A DNA stretch of 64,000 bases, taken from positions 1-64,000 of the forward strand of contig CAKUJM010000008.1 of NCBI GenBank assembly GCA_934661755.1, in the 5' to 3' direction. The notes under the pieces were generated by a model. It saw only the letters and a list, made by a program, of their open reading frames with translations, was not told the origin of the DNA and ran no database searches. The translations under genes were made by a program, and so were the position numbers. The stretch is from an uncultured Lentisphaeria bacterium. GTDB taxonomy: Bacteria > Verrucomicrobiota > Lentisphaeria > Oligosphaerales > Oligosphaeraceae. Below are positions 1 through 8,599 of this stretch, piece after piece. Each line of letters opens with the position of its first letter. The stretch's first letter is position 1.

Positions 1-84
1 CACCTCCCCTTGCAGGGGAGGCTAATAGAGCGCCTCCGGCGGCACCTCCCCTTGCAGGGGAGGCTAATAGAGCGCCTTCGGCGG
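1..84. repeat. Two tandem 42-bp units, each with two hairpins
   Basis: Units 1-42 and 43-84 differ at one position (CTCCGG versus CTTCGG). Each unit holds a perfect 7-bp stem CCTCCCC/GGGGAGG with a 5-nt loop (3-21 in the first) and then a small CGCC/GGCG hairpin. They lie just past the 3' end of the leftward rnf-GH57 genes, so they may act as transcript-end structures, though there is no U tract. The window opens exactly at a unit boundary, so the array may continue to the left. Confidence 0.8.
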
Positions 85-95
85 CATCAGGGTGG

Positions 96-1472
96 TTATT
101 CTCCGAAGTAGCTTTGGTCCATGAGGGTCTTTTCGACCAGGGCGATTTCGGTGTTCATCAGCGGCGCGGAGTACAATGCGCGTTTGGCGCCGATGCCGGC
201 CTTGTCCATGGCGCTGCCCAGCAGTGCATTGGCCTTCTTGAGATCATCGAGCGCCTCGCGGACATTGAAGCGTCCGGGGGAAGTCGGCAATGGTGGCCAG
301 CGGGCATCGGAGACGTAGGCGCTGGTGACTGCCTCCAGTGCGGCCTGCAGTTCCGGGGTGTCGCCGAGCCGCTTTTGCAACGCCAGGACTCCATCGAGGA
401 TATTCCGGCAGACCGGATCCAGAATCCGGGAATATGAGGTGTTGGCCCAGGCCTTGGCGGTGCCGCCATGCCAGGCGCAGCCATTCTCGATGTTGTCGAT
501 ATCGGGGTTCGGGATCAGCTGTGCCGCCTCGTTGATGACCTGCGACGGGGTGGCGAAGTCGTATCCCAGCTCGATTGCGGTGTCGAGCAGTTCCTTGAAG
601 CGTTTGATGCTGCCGGGCTCGGGTTCGAAGAATCGCGCCTGATTGAATTGCTTGACATAGAAGTAGGCGCTGGATCCGATGTACTCGGCGTCTTCAGCAT
701 ACGGCATGATGAACTTGCCGGTGTCGGCGATGCGCGTCTGCCATTTGGTGAGCATCTCGCGGATTTCAGAAAGCTGGATGGGCTGTTCGCGCTGGCCTTC
801 GGTGGCGCCCATGAGATACCACAGCATCGGGTTGGCCATGCAGTCGCTGCGCATCACCAGCTTCAGGCCGTTGGGCGCCACTGAGGGATTGGTGAGGTAT
901 TTGAGGAATTCCGGCTTGTCTGCGATGAAGTCCTCGATCTTGAAGAGGGCGTTCTTGTTGCTGTGGCCCTGTACATCGTAGGCCAGGCCGGTGGCATGGC
1001 GGATCTGCGGGTACGACAGGAAGAACGAATCGGCGTCCATCACCAGGTTTTTATATCCGGCCTCGACAAAGAGGTCCGGGAGATATCCCGCCCATCCGCA
1101 TTCGGGGTTCCAGCCGGTGACCGGGCGGATGCCGGTGTATTTTTCCCAGGCGTCCAGGCCGTGCTTGAGGGCCGCCAGGCCGACTTCCTGGGGGATGTTG
1201 GCCAGCATGACATGGATGAACGGCGAGCCGATCGGCTCGATCTGGCCATTCTGGCAGAGGTCCTTGAGCAACGCCAATACCGCCGGGGCCTCCTCGGCCA
1301 TGACTTCGAGAGTGCGGCCGGAAGCCTCGAAGGCGATCCGGTAGTTGTTGTCACGCACCAGCTCGAACAGCGGGCGGTAGCAGTTCTCGCAGACCCACGC
1401 ACGGCGTTCCGGAGCCAGTTGCGAATACTGGATGTTGGCGTGCGGCATGAAGATGATTTGCGGCTTTGACAT
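96..1472 (-). CDS. Glycoside hydrolase family 57-type protein
   Basis: A 458-residue protein resembling GH57 enzymes (retaining amylase or branching-type enzymes acting on alpha-glucans). The N-terminal strand with MPHANIQYSQL (9-19) and the GWNPECGW segment (120-127) match the GH57 barrel; Glu124 in NPE is the candidate nucleophile by analogy with the family motif, and an acidic MPYAEDAEY segment follows later. There is no signal peptide, so it is probably cytoplasmic. It is 90 bp downstream of rnfE on the same strand and may be read through from the rnf operon, although a metabolic link to Rnf is not obvious. The exact substrate cannot be told from the sequence. Confidence 0.8.
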   Translation of the reverse strand: MSKPQIIFMPHANIQYSQLAPERRAWVCENCYRPLFELVRDNNYRIAFEASGRTLEVMAEEAPAVLALLKDLCQNGQIEPIGSPFIHVMLANIPQEVGLAALKHGLDAWEKYTGIRPVTGWNPECGWAGYLPDLFVEAGYKNLVMDADSFFLSYPQIRHATGLAYDVQGHSNKNALFKIEDFIADKPEFLKYLTNPSVAPNGLKLVMRSDCMANPMLWYLMGATEGQREQPIQLSEIREMLTKWQTRIADTGKFIMPYAEDAEYIGSSAYFYVKQFNQARFFEPEPGSIKRFKELLDTAIELGYDFATPSQVINEAAQLIPNPDIDNIENGCAWHGGTAKAWANTSYSRILDPVCRNILDGVLALQKRLGDTPELQAALEAVTSAYVSDARWPPLPTSPGRFNVREALDDLKKANALLGSAMDKAGIGAKRALYSAPLMNTEIALVEKTLMDQSYFGE

Positions 1473-1562
1473 GGTGGGCGGTTGTCTCCGTGTTGTAGGT
1501 GGGAGGGGTGTTTTGAGGGAAAGGCAAAACGTCAGGAAAAAAAGCGGTGGCGTCGCCGGGGG

Positions 1563-2231
1563 CTATTTGCCCAGGTTGCAGATGTGGCAGGTGGCGCAAT
1601 TGAGTTCGGCAGGCGGATCATAGCGTTTTCCCTGCCGGGCGGCCTCGCGGCGCTTCATGGCATTGACCAGCGCCATGAAGACCCCCAGCACCATGAACGC
1701 CCCCGGGGCGAACTGCATCAGGGTGACGCCCTGCCAATGCGGGACGACTGCCAGCTCGAAGAGCGTCCCGCAGGCGATGAATTCACGGACTGCGCCCAGG
1801 CAGGTCAGGGTCAGGGTGAAGCCCAGGCCCATTCCCAGGCCGTCGCACAGCGACAGGAACGGGTTGTGCTTGGCGGCAAAGGCCTCCGCCCGCCCCAGCA
1901 CGATGCAGTTCACGGTGATCAGCGGCAGGAAAATCCCCAGCGCCTTGACCAACGCCGGTGGTGCGAAGGCCTCCATGAGCATCTGGACGATGGTGACGAA
2001 GGTGGCGATGATCACGATATAGCACGGGATGCGCACTTTGTCGGGGATGATCCGTCGGAACAGCGACACCACGAGATTGCTGCATGCCAGCACGAAGGTG
2101 GTTGCAATGCCCATGAAAAGCGCGGTGCGGGCGCTGGAGGAGGTGGCCAGGGTCGGGCACATCCCCAGCATCAGGATGAGCACCGGGTTCTCTTTCCAGA
2201 TGCCGTTGGCGATGACTTTGAGGAAATTCAT
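1563..2231 (-). CDS. rnfE: Rnf electron transport complex subunit E
   Basis: A 222-residue multi-pass membrane subunit of the Rnf complex, which couples electron transfer between ferredoxin and NAD to Na+ or H+ movement. Hydrophobic helices run through most of the protein, with the family segments NPVLILMLGMCPTLA near the N-terminus and FLPLITVNCIVLGRAEAFA in the middle. The C-terminus carries an extra CATCHIC segment with three cysteines. Its start overlaps the rnfG stop by 4 bp (ATGA), indicating translational coupling. It is the last rnf gene, in the order A-B-C-D-G-E seen in gammaproteobacterial rsx/rnf operons. It is paralogous to RnfA; length and gene order favour E. Confidence 0.95.
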   Translation of the reverse strand: MNFLKVIANGIWKENPVLILMLGMCPTLATSSSARTALFMGIATTFVLACSNLVVSLFRRIIPDKVRIPCYIVIIATFVTIVQMLMEAFAPPALVKALGIFLPLITVNCIVLGRAEAFAAKHNPFLSLCDGLGMGLGFTLTLTCLGAVREFIACGTLFELAVVPHWQGVTLMQFAPGAFMVLGVFMALVNAMKRREAARQGKRYDPPAELNCATCHICNLGK

Positions 2232-2887
2232 GGCTGGGCCTCCATGCTCAGGCGGGATTTTTCGCTTTGCCAGGCGTCGCAGATCCTATTGACGGCGTTG
2301 AGGATGGCACGGGAGGTGATGGTGGCGCCGGAAACCGGGACGATTTTGCCGGGAGCGGCTTTTTCCGCAAAGGCGAACAGCCCGTCGGCGGGCATTTCCT
2401 GGCCGCTGTAGCCGTCCAGGTAGCGGTTGGGCGGAAGCGCGGCGGCATTCGCGGCAGTGCCGCCGCCGCGCAGCACTCCCCATAGCGAGCGCTTGACATT
2501 GCGTTCGCACAGGTTGCTGCCGATGCCCGGGGTCTCGGAGTTCTCCGAGACCACAATGGCGCGGATTCTGCCATCTTCAAGCCCCAGTCCCGCCAGGACG
2601 GTGACTTTGCCGCCGAAGCCCTTGTCGTCGCTGCCCTGGGCGCACCAGGCCAGCTTCCTGCCCTGGGAGTCCTTGGCCACGAAGAACACCACGCCATTTT
2701 CGGCGGTGAGGCACTCCTCGGTGTCGGCGGTCTCCGGCGGCAGCACCAGCATCATCTGGGCGGTTCGCTGGGCGGCCTGGGCCCTGGCCTTGGGGGCCGC
2801 GGTGAGATTGCCAACAAATGCCAGCGCGGCACCGGCGATGGCGCAGATCAGGGTGAGGCTGGCGGCAAGCTTGAGAATCTCTTTCAT
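2228..2887 (-). CDS. rnfG: Rnf complex FMN-binding subunit G
   Basis: A 219-residue protein with one N-terminal membrane helix (about 5-28) and a periplasmic FMN-binding domain. Covalent FMN attachment is expected at Thr189 in the motif SGATITS (186-192). The residue three before this Ser is Val, whereas the ApbE flavin-transferase consensus has Asp there, so flavinylation may be less typical. A 60-bp gap separates it from rnfD, and it overlaps rnfE by 4 bp. The length is usual for the family. Confidence 0.94.
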   Translation of the reverse strand: MKEILKLAASLTLICAIAGAALAFVGNLTAAPKARAQAAQRTAQMMLVLPPETADTEECLTAENGVVFFVAKDSQGRKLAWCAQGSDDKGFGGKVTVLAGLGLEDGRIRAIVVSENSETPGIGSNLCERNVKRSLWGVLRGGGTAANAAALPPNRYLDGYSGQEMPADGLFAFAEKAAPGKIVPVSGATITSRAILNAVNRICDAWQSEKSRLSMEAQP

Positions 2888-2947
2888 GGTGGTGCTGGCT
2901 GGCGGATGGCGCTTTTCCCTCGCTGACGGCGAAGGCGGATGGCGCCT

Positions 2948-4135
2948 TTACGGATTCAGAATGCCCTTCTTCTTCGGCATGCCGAAGGGTTTGCCGGCCG
3001 TAAAGCGGTCGATGAGCGGGGTGAAGGCGTTCATGATCAGGATGGAGAAGGAAACTCCCTCCGGATAGCTGCCCTTCAGGCGGATGGCGGCGGTGATTAT
3101 GCCGCATCCCACCGCGAAGATGATGGCGCCGGTGCGCGACAGCGGTGTCGTCACCATGTCAGTGGCCATGAAGAAGGCGCCGAGCATCAGGCCGCCGGTG
3201 AGCAGGTGGAAGAGCGGATCGGCGTAGTCGGTCGGTGAAGCCAGATGCGCGATGCCGGTGATGGCAAACACCGTGAGCAGGTAGAAGAGCGGAATCTGCC
3301 AGCGGATGATATTGAGGAAGGCGAGCAGGATTCCGCCCAGCAGCAGCGCCAGTGCGCAGGTTTCGCCCAGCGACCCGCCCTTGCCGATGCCCAGCAGCAG
3401 CTGCCAGTAGTGCGCCGCACGGCTGGCGGTGGCCTTGACTTGCCGGCATTGGGTCCACGGGGTGTCCGCCATCAGCCGGTCGGCTTGATGGCTGCCGCTG
3501 GCGGCCTTGGAGTACTTGAGCGGTGTGGCGCAGGTGATTGCGTACTTGCCCTCGACGCCGGATCCGTCATCCGCCCGCGGAGTGCTGGAGGTGACCGCGC
3601 ATGGCTTTTGGGCCGCCTGGGCCTGGCTGCGGCCGCCGTCCGGGAGCGGCCAGGCGGTCATGGCCGCCGGGAAGGCGATCAGCAGCGCGACCCGCCCCAC
3701 CAGCGCGGGGTTGAAGGGGTTGCAGCCGATGCCGCCGTAGATCATCTTGCCGACGACCACGGCAAAGAACGCTCCGATGACGCAGATCCACCACGGGGTT
3801 CCGGATGGCAGGTTCATGCCCAGCAGGACGCCGGTGACTGCCGCGCTGAGATCGCGCAGCTCGCTGCCGCGCTTCATGATCCTGGCGCACAGGTATTCGA
3901 ACAGCAGCGACGCGCCCAGGCAGATTGCCAGCACCCGCAGCGCGGGGAGGCCGAAAAAGTATACGCCGGCGGCGCATGACGGCAGCAACGCGATCAGCAC
4001 CCACCGCATGATAGCGGTGACGTCCTGCGCCGAATGGAAGTGCGGGGAGGGCGAGACGATCAGATGCGGTCCGCCAAGATTGAACGCCCCGGGGGTGTTT
4101 TCGGTCTTTTCCATGTCCATGGCTGTAGCTGTCAT
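2948..4135 (-). CDS. rnfD: Rnf complex membrane subunit D
   Basis: A 395-residue membrane protein of the RnfD/NqrB family. The start at 4135 was chosen because it forms a TGATG overlap with the rnfC stop; a longer reading would begin inside rnfC. Many hydrophobic helices are visible, together with the family segment GGIGCNPFNPALVGR (about 134-148). The expected flavinylation site reads ITCATPL, with the acceptor Thr at about residue 204; the usual Gly before Ala-Thr is Cys here. It works with RnfG and RnfC in electron transfer across the membrane. Confidence 0.94.
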   Translation of the reverse strand: MTATAMDMEKTENTPGAFNLGGPHLIVSPSPHFHSAQDVTAIMRWVLIALLPSCAAGVYFFGLPALRVLAICLGASLLFEYLCARIMKRGSELRDLSAAVTGVLLGMNLPSGTPWWICVIGAFFAVVVGKMIYGGIGCNPFNPALVGRVALLIAFPAAMTAWPLPDGGRSQAQAAQKPCAVTSSTPRADDGSGVEGKYAITCATPLKYSKAASGSHQADRLMADTPWTQCRQVKATASRAAHYWQLLLGIGKGGSLGETCALALLLGGILLAFLNIIRWQIPLFYLLTVFAITGIAHLASPTDYADPLFHLLTGGLMLGAFFMATDMVTTPLSRTGAIIFAVGCGIITAAIRLKGSYPEGVSFSILIMNAFTPLIDRFTAGKPFGMPKKKGILNP

Positions 4136-5469
4136 CAACCTTTGCCTGCCCGCAGTTTGGCGCCCACTTCCGCCTTGGCGCGGCGCATGTGCTGCACCAG
4201 CGGCCGTCCGGCAGGGCAGACATACGAACAGCAGCCGCATTCAATGCAGTCCATCACATGCCAGCTGCGGGCGTCGTCGAAACGCTCGTTCTCGATCTGG
4301 GAGGACAGGATTCCCGGCATCAGCTGCATCGGGCAGACGTCATTGCAGCGCCCGCAGCGCAGGCAGGCCTTCGAGGTGTATTGGAAGATTTCGTCCGGTG
4401 CCATCAGCAGGATTCCGGAGGTGTTCTTCATCACCGGGATCTGTCCGGAGTATACCGCCATGCCCATCATGGGGCCGCCGGAGATGATCTTGCCGACCTC
4501 GGACTTGAGTCCGCCGGCCAGTGCGACCGCCGCCTCGTAGGGTGTTCCGACCCGCAGGCGCCAGTTTCCAGGCGCGGCAACCGGAGTGCCGGTGACGGTG
4601 GTGACGCGCTCATACAGCGGCTTGCCGTCGATGACAGCGTCGGCAATCGCGGCCACTGAGGCGATGTTCTGCACAACGCAATGCACTTCGGAGGGCAGGG
4701 CGCCGGTGGGCACCCGCCGCCTGGTTATGGTGTAGATCAGCTGCTTTTCCGCGCCCTGCGGGTAGCGGACCTTAAGCGGCACGACCTCGATGTGCGGGGA
4801 GAAATCCCGGCATTGGCTGGCAAGCAGCTCGATGGCGTCCGGCTTGTTGTCCTCGATGGCGATGTAGATCCGGCTTGCGCCGAGGATGCGCGCCGCGATC
4901 GCCACGCCATTGAGGATCTGCCGCGGCTGTTCCAGCATCAGCCGGTGATCTGCGGTGAGGCAGGGCTCGCATTCGACCCCGTTGATGATCAGCGTGTCTA
5001 TCGTCTTTCCCGGTGGAATCGACAGCTTGATATGGGTGGGGAAGGCCGCGCCGCCCATGCCGACAATTCCGGCGTCGGCCACCCGTTGCCGCAGGAGGTC
5101 CGGCGGGGCGTTGCGCCAGTCCGGAAGCGGCGGGAGCATCTCGCCGGCGCTGTCTTCGCCATCGGACTCCAGCACCACGCAGGGCAGCTGCGTCCCGGAC
5201 GGGCCCAGGCAGAAGTCAATCGACTTGATTTTCCCGGAGGTCGGCGCATGGATCGCCGCCGAGACGAATGACGACGGCGCGCCCAGCAGCTGTCCGCGCT
5301 TCACCAGGTCGCCTGGCTTGACCACCGCCTTGGCCGGGGCGCCGATATGCATCGACAGCGCAATGGTGTACAATGGCAGCAATGGTGCGTTGGCTATTGC
5401 CGCGCCGCGCGCCTCCTTGTCCTCCGCCGGATGCACGCCGCCATAGAAATGGAATAGCTGTTTCATCAT
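4135..5469 (-). CDS. rnfC: Rnf complex NADH-binding Fe-S subunit C
   Basis: A 444-residue cytoplasmic subunit that exchanges electrons with NAD(H). It opens with the family segment KQLFHFYGGVHP, continues with the NADH/FMN-binding domain (GGAAFPTHIKL, NGVECEPCL), and ends with two 4Fe-4S clusters, CLRCGRCNDVCP and CIECGCCSYVCP. The ATG at 5469 overlaps the rnfB stop (TGATG); the next codon, at 5466, is also ATG and equally possible. The C-terminal tail after the clusters is short, without the long Ala/Lys-rich repeat of some proteobacterial RnfC proteins. Confidence 0.95.
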   Translation of the reverse strand: MMKQLFHFYGGVHPAEDKEARGAAIANAPLLPLYTIALSMHIGAPAKAVVKPGDLVKRGQLLGAPSSFVSAAIHAPTSGKIKSIDFCLGPSGTQLPCVVLESDGEDSAGEMLPPLPDWRNAPPDLLRQRVADAGIVGMGGAAFPTHIKLSIPPGKTIDTLIINGVECEPCLTADHRLMLEQPRQILNGVAIAARILGASRIYIAIEDNKPDAIELLASQCRDFSPHIEVVPLKVRYPQGAEKQLIYTITRRRVPTGALPSEVHCVVQNIASVAAIADAVIDGKPLYERVTTVTGTPVAAPGNWRLRVGTPYEAAVALAGGLKSEVGKIISGGPMMGMAVYSGQIPVMKNTSGILLMAPDEIFQYTSKACLRCGRCNDVCPMQLMPGILSSQIENERFDDARSWHVMDCIECGCCSYVCPAGRPLVQHMRRAKAEVGAKLRAGKG

Positions 5470-6251
5470 CAATTCTTCCGCAATGCGTGGGTGGGGCACT
5501 CCTCCGCCAGCGATTCATCCGGTGGATTTCCATAATTGACCGCCGCCAGCGAAATGCCGCTGTCCATGCGCATGCTCTCCGGCGCGGAGCGCACGCATTT
5601 GCCGCAGCCGATGCAGGCGGACTTGCAGGCCGCGCGCTTCTGGATGCCCTTGAGCGGCGAGGAGCAGAATACATGGATGGGGGCGTTGCGCGGCACCAGC
5701 CGGATCAGCTTCTTCGGGCAGGCCTGGACGCATTTTCCACAGCCCTGGCAAAGCTCCTTGTGGACCACCGCCAGGTGGGTGGCGGTGATCTCGATTGCAC
5801 CAAACGGGCAGGCGCGTGCGCATGCGCCCAGCCCGATGCATCCGTAGGTGCAGGTCTTGGCGCCCGCCGCCACCGACATCGCGTCCCGGCAGTTGTTGAT
5901 GCCGTTGTACTGCGCCTGGCGGGTCGCATGGAGGTCGTCGCCGCTGCAGCACACAATCGCCGTCCTGGGCTCGCGGCTCTCCGCCGCCACCCCCAGCATC
6001 CTGGACAGCTGCTGGAGTGACTCGGCCTTCTGCGACGGGCATAATCCCGGCCGGGCATTGCCCGATGCCAGCGCCGCCGCATATCCGGAGCATCCGGCAT
6101 AGCCGCAGCCGCCGCAGTTGGCACCCGGAAGCAGCGGCAGGATCTGCTCCATCCGGCTGTCCGGCGGAGTGGAAAAGTACTTCGACACCAGCGCGATTGC
6201 GATCCCGGTCGCCAGTCCGACCAGCGTGATGATGATGAAGGTGGCTGACAT
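5469..6251 (-). CDS. rnfB: Rnf complex ferredoxin-like subunit B
   Basis: A 260-residue subunit with an N-terminal membrane anchor, the Fe-S domain GANCGGCGYAGCSGYA that defines RnfB, then ferredoxin-type clusters CTYGCIGLGACARACP, CQGCGKCVQACP and CIGCGKCVRSAP. In the last motif the fourth Cys is replaced by Ala (GCG codon), so that cluster would lack a usual ligand. RnfB receives electrons from ferredoxin and passes them into the complex. It lies 9 bp after rnfA and overlaps rnfC. Confidence 0.95.
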   Translation of the reverse strand: MSATFIIITLVGLATGIAIALVSKYFSTPPDSRMEQILPLLPGANCGGCGYAGCSGYAAALASGNARPGLCPSQKAESLQQLSRMLGVAAESREPRTAIVCCSGDDLHATRQAQYNGINNCRDAMSVAAGAKTCTYGCIGLGACARACPFGAIEITATHLAVVHKELCQGCGKCVQACPKKLIRLVPRNAPIHVFCSSPLKGIQKRAACKSACIGCGKCVRSAPESMRMDSGISLAAVNYGNPPDESLAEECPTHALRKN

Positions 6252-6260
6252 TGTATGCGT

Positions 6261-6839
6261 CTATTGTCCCAGTCCGGAAAAGCCCATGAACGCCATGGCC
6301 AGCAGCCCGGCGGTGATCAGCGTCAATGGCAGCCCCTGCAGTGACTGCGGCGGCCGTGCCAGCTCCAGGCGCTCGCGGATGCTGGAGAAAAGCAGCAGCG
6401 CCAAGGCGAAGCCGGCCGCCGACGCCGCGCAGAAGACCATGCTGCGCAATGGCGTGAAGTTCTCCTGGGTGCACATGATCGCGGCGCCCAGGACGGCGCA
6501 GTTGGTGGTGATCAGCGGCAGGTATATCCCCAGCGCCGAATACAGCGGCTTGGAAAACTTCATCAGCAGGATCTCGACGATCTGGACAATGCCGGCGATG
6601 ACCAGGATGAATACGATGGTGGAAAGATAGGTGACGCCGAATGGCACCAGCAGCCAGTGGTGGATGCAGGAAGTCAGCAGTCCCGCCAGGGACATGACGG
6701 CGATGACGGCGCCGCCCATTCCTGTCGCCGTCGATGTCTTCTTCGACACGCCCAGGAAGGGGCAGATCCCCAGAATCCTGGTCAGGACAAAGTTGTTCAC
6801 CAGGATGCAACCGATGATTAAGCTGATGTATGATCCCAT
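6261..6839 (-). CDS. rnfA: Rnf complex membrane subunit A
   Basis: A 192-residue, six-helix membrane subunit with the typical start MGSYISLIIGCILVNNFVL and the conserved segments RILGICPFLGVSKK and YLPLITTNCAVLG. RnfA and RnfE form a symmetric pair in the membrane, with an Fe-S cluster bound by their cysteines in known structures. It is the first gene of a six-gene rnf operon. A palindromic leader element (6862-6986) begins 23 bp upstream of the ATG. Confidence 0.95.
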   Translation of the reverse strand: MGSYISLIIGCILVNNFVLTRILGICPFLGVSKKTSTATGMGGAVIAVMSLAGLLTSCIHHWLLVPFGVTYLSTIVFILVIAGIVQIVEILLMKFSKPLYSALGIYLPLITTNCAVLGAAIMCTQENFTPLRSMVFCAASAAGFALALLLFSSIRERLELARPPQSLQGLPLTLITAGLLAMAFMGFSGLGQ

Positions 6840-6861
6840 GGGGGGCAGATTCTTTGCTGGA

Positions 6862-6986
6862 CCTGGATTCGTGAGGGCAGGTGATTTGCGTCAGGACGCG
6901 GAGTTTTGATGGAGCGTCCCGCGGGAGTGCGTTGCCGGAGCAATGACGAAATCGTGGCGCAAAGGAGCCGGCTTCACGGATTCAGG
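6862..6986 (-). repeat. Interspersed leader element, copy R1 (upstream of rnfA)
   Basis: The element is 125 bp with near-matching ends, CCTGGATTCGTGA at 6862 and TTCACGGATTCAGG ending at 6986, able to pair with G-U wobbles. An inner stem TTTGCGTCA (6885-6893) pairs with TGGCGCAAA (6955-6963). Read toward the gene it ends 23 bp before the rnfA ATG, so it would be in the 5' leader if transcription starts upstream of it. Confidence 0.85.
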
Positions 6987-6999
6987 TCTGGAGTTTGGT

Positions 7000-7377
7000 C
7001 GAAACACTTAATATACATCGTGCCATTGTCATGGAATGACCGGCGCCAGGCCCGCAAGGGCTCCAGATGCCGCGAAAAAAAAGTGCCGCGAATGGCGGCT
7101 GTGGCAAGACGCATTGCCCTCAATGGCCGGCCTTGCGCCATTGCGGGATGCGCGCGCCGGACGGAAAGGCTGTGGGGAAAAACGCAAACCGGGCGATTGG
7201 AAATCCGGCCATGGTGTGATAAAATAAGCGTGACGCCAGTCAGAACGCTGGCGTGGGCCTGGCGTGGGCCTGAAATGGCGCGAAGCCGCTTTTTTCCTGG
7301 CGAGGTAAAAACAGTCGCGGGGGGGGGGCTTCGCGCTTCCAGGGTACAATCACCAAAAACTCAATCCCGGAAAGCAA
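7000..7377. other. Non-coding region between rnf and the thuA-like gene; possible divergent promoters
   Basis: No convincing gene is seen. AT-rich AATATACAT at 7010 could hold the -10 region for rnf (TATATT on the minus strand), with no clear -35. On the plus strand GATAAAAT near 7220 and TACAAT at 7345-7350 are candidate -10 elements for the ThuA-like gene. Just upstream of TACAAT is a run of ten G (7319-7328), within an inverted repeat CGCGAAGC (7280-7287) / GCTTCGCG (7328-7335). Confidence 0.4.
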
Positions 7378-8145
7378 ATGATCAAGGTAACAATTTGGAA
7401 CGAGGGGCGTCATGAAAAGGAACTGCCCCAGATTGCCGCAATCTATCCGGAGGGCATCCATGGCCAGCTGGCGAAGGCGCTCAAATGCGACGACCTGCTG
7501 ATTCGCACTGCGACCTTGGATGATCCGGAGCAGGGGTTGCCCGATTCGCTGCTCAACGACACCGATGTGCTGATGTGGTGGGGGCACTGCGCCCACGGCG
7601 AAGTCAAGGACGAGCTGGTCGAGCGCGTCTGGAACCGCCTGCTGTCCGGAATGGGACTCATCGTGATGCATTCCGGCCACATGTCGAAGATCTTCCGCCG
7701 GGCGATGGGCACCAGCTGCACTTTGACCTGGCGCGAATGCGGCGAGAAGGAGCGGGTCTGGACCGTCAATCCCAACCATCCGGTCGCCAAGGGGCTGCCG
7801 GCAAGCTTTGTGGTCCCGCATACCGAGATGTACGGCGAGCGCTTCGACATTCCGACCGATGGCGACATCGTCTTCATTTCCTGGTATGAGGGCGGCAACG
7901 TCTTCCGCAGCGGCATGGCCTATCAGCGTGGCAATGGCCGCGTCTTCTACTTCTCGCCCGGCCATGAGAGCTACCCGATCTACTATCAGGCGGAGGTCAT
8001 CAAGGTGTTGGGCAATGCGATCCGCTGGGCCGCGCCGACCGGCTTTGCCGAACTGACCTGCCCCAACCAGACCGAGTCTCCGGAAAAGGTCTACAGCCAG
8101 GATCCCGGCGTCACCGTCCACTCGGAAGACGGGAAGGTGCTGTAG
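7378..8145 (+). CDS. ThuA-like (trehalose utilization) family protein
   Basis: A 255-residue cytoplasmic protein of the ThuA-like glutamine-amidotransferase fold, a family found near sugar and polyol catabolic genes and linked to oxidation of disaccharides to 3-keto sugars. Family segments are [30 protein letters not shown] and [15 protein letters not shown]. Length is normal. It stands alone between the rnf promoter region and glnS. The ATG at 7378 has only a weak GGAAAG ribosome site. The precise reaction is unknown. Confidence 0.82.
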   Translation: MIKVTIWNEGRHEKELPQIAAIYPEGIHGQLAKALKCDDLLIRTATLDDPEQGLPDSLLNDTDVLMWWGHCAHGEVKDELVERVWNRLLSGMGLIVMHSGHMSKIFRRAMGTSCTLTWRECGEKERVWTVNPNHPVAKGLPASFVVPHTEMYGERFDIPTDGDIVFISWYEGGNVFRSGMAYQRGNGRVFYFSPGHESYPIYYQAEVIKVLGNAIRWAAPTGFAELTCPNQTESPEKVYSQDPGVTVHSEDGKVL

Positions 8146-8203
8146 CGCCATCCGCCCGCCGGGGTGTCGGCTTCAGTGCATCGCGCCTGCGGCCGTCCCG
8201 GCA

Positions 8204-8272
8204 CGGCGCCACGTGAATCCGTCGAGGTCTTCGCACGCGCTTTGTTGAGCCGGTTTGGCGAAAAGCGGCGCA
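8204..8272 (-). repeat. Short leader-like element, copy A
   Basis: The stretch beginning GTGAATCCGTCGAGG with TTCGC and GGCGAAAA arms resembles 21311-21385 and 44352-44405. The arms resemble the inner stem of the longer interspersed element, so this may be a shortened relative. It lies after the thuA-like gene in the orientation opposite to the next gene. Confidence 0.4.
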
Positions 8273-8314
8273 TGGAAGCCGTGGATTTGCGGGACGCCGC
8301 ACACCATCGCTTCG

Positions 8315-8362
8315 GTCAAGCCGCGCCGTCTGTCCATGGAAGAACAGACGGCGCGGCTTGAC
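8315..8362. repeat. Perfect 19-bp inverted repeat
   Basis: GTCAAGCCGCGCCGTCTGT (8315-8333) and its exact reverse complement (8344-8362) are separated by 10 nt. It could terminate the thuA-like transcript or be a protein-binding site; no T run follows on either strand. Confidence 0.75.
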
Positions 8363-8527
8363 GTTGCGCCATGGTGACGGCCTGGGCAATGATGGCGTGG
8401 CGGCCGGACATGGCATGATGGCGGCGCGCCGGCGTCGCCTTTATTTTTTTTCAGTCGCGCGCCTGCCGGCATGTCCATTCAAAAATCCTGGAGCTGACGC
8501 AAAACCGCCTGACTTCACGGATTCAGG
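8363..8527 (+). repeat. Interspersed leader element, degenerate copy upstream of glnS
   Basis: It begins with GTTGCGCCATGGTGACGG and ends with CTGACGCAAAACC...TTCACGGATTCAGG (8495-8527). The gene-proximal half matches copy R1 closely in the same orientation relative to the downstream gene. The middle, around an eight-T run, has diverged and is longer than in other copies. It ends 73 bp before the likely glnS ATG. Confidence 0.65.
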
Positions 8528-8599
8528 AATTACATTATGTCGCTTTACGGCGACGCCATCCCCGGCAGTCGCCGCAGGCGGCAAACAGCAGGTGCAACC

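Noticed and set aside
6906..7415. A 169-codon plus-strand frame upstream of the thuA-like gene
   Set aside because: It starts inside repeat R1 and has basic, unconserved sequence crossing the poly-G tract.
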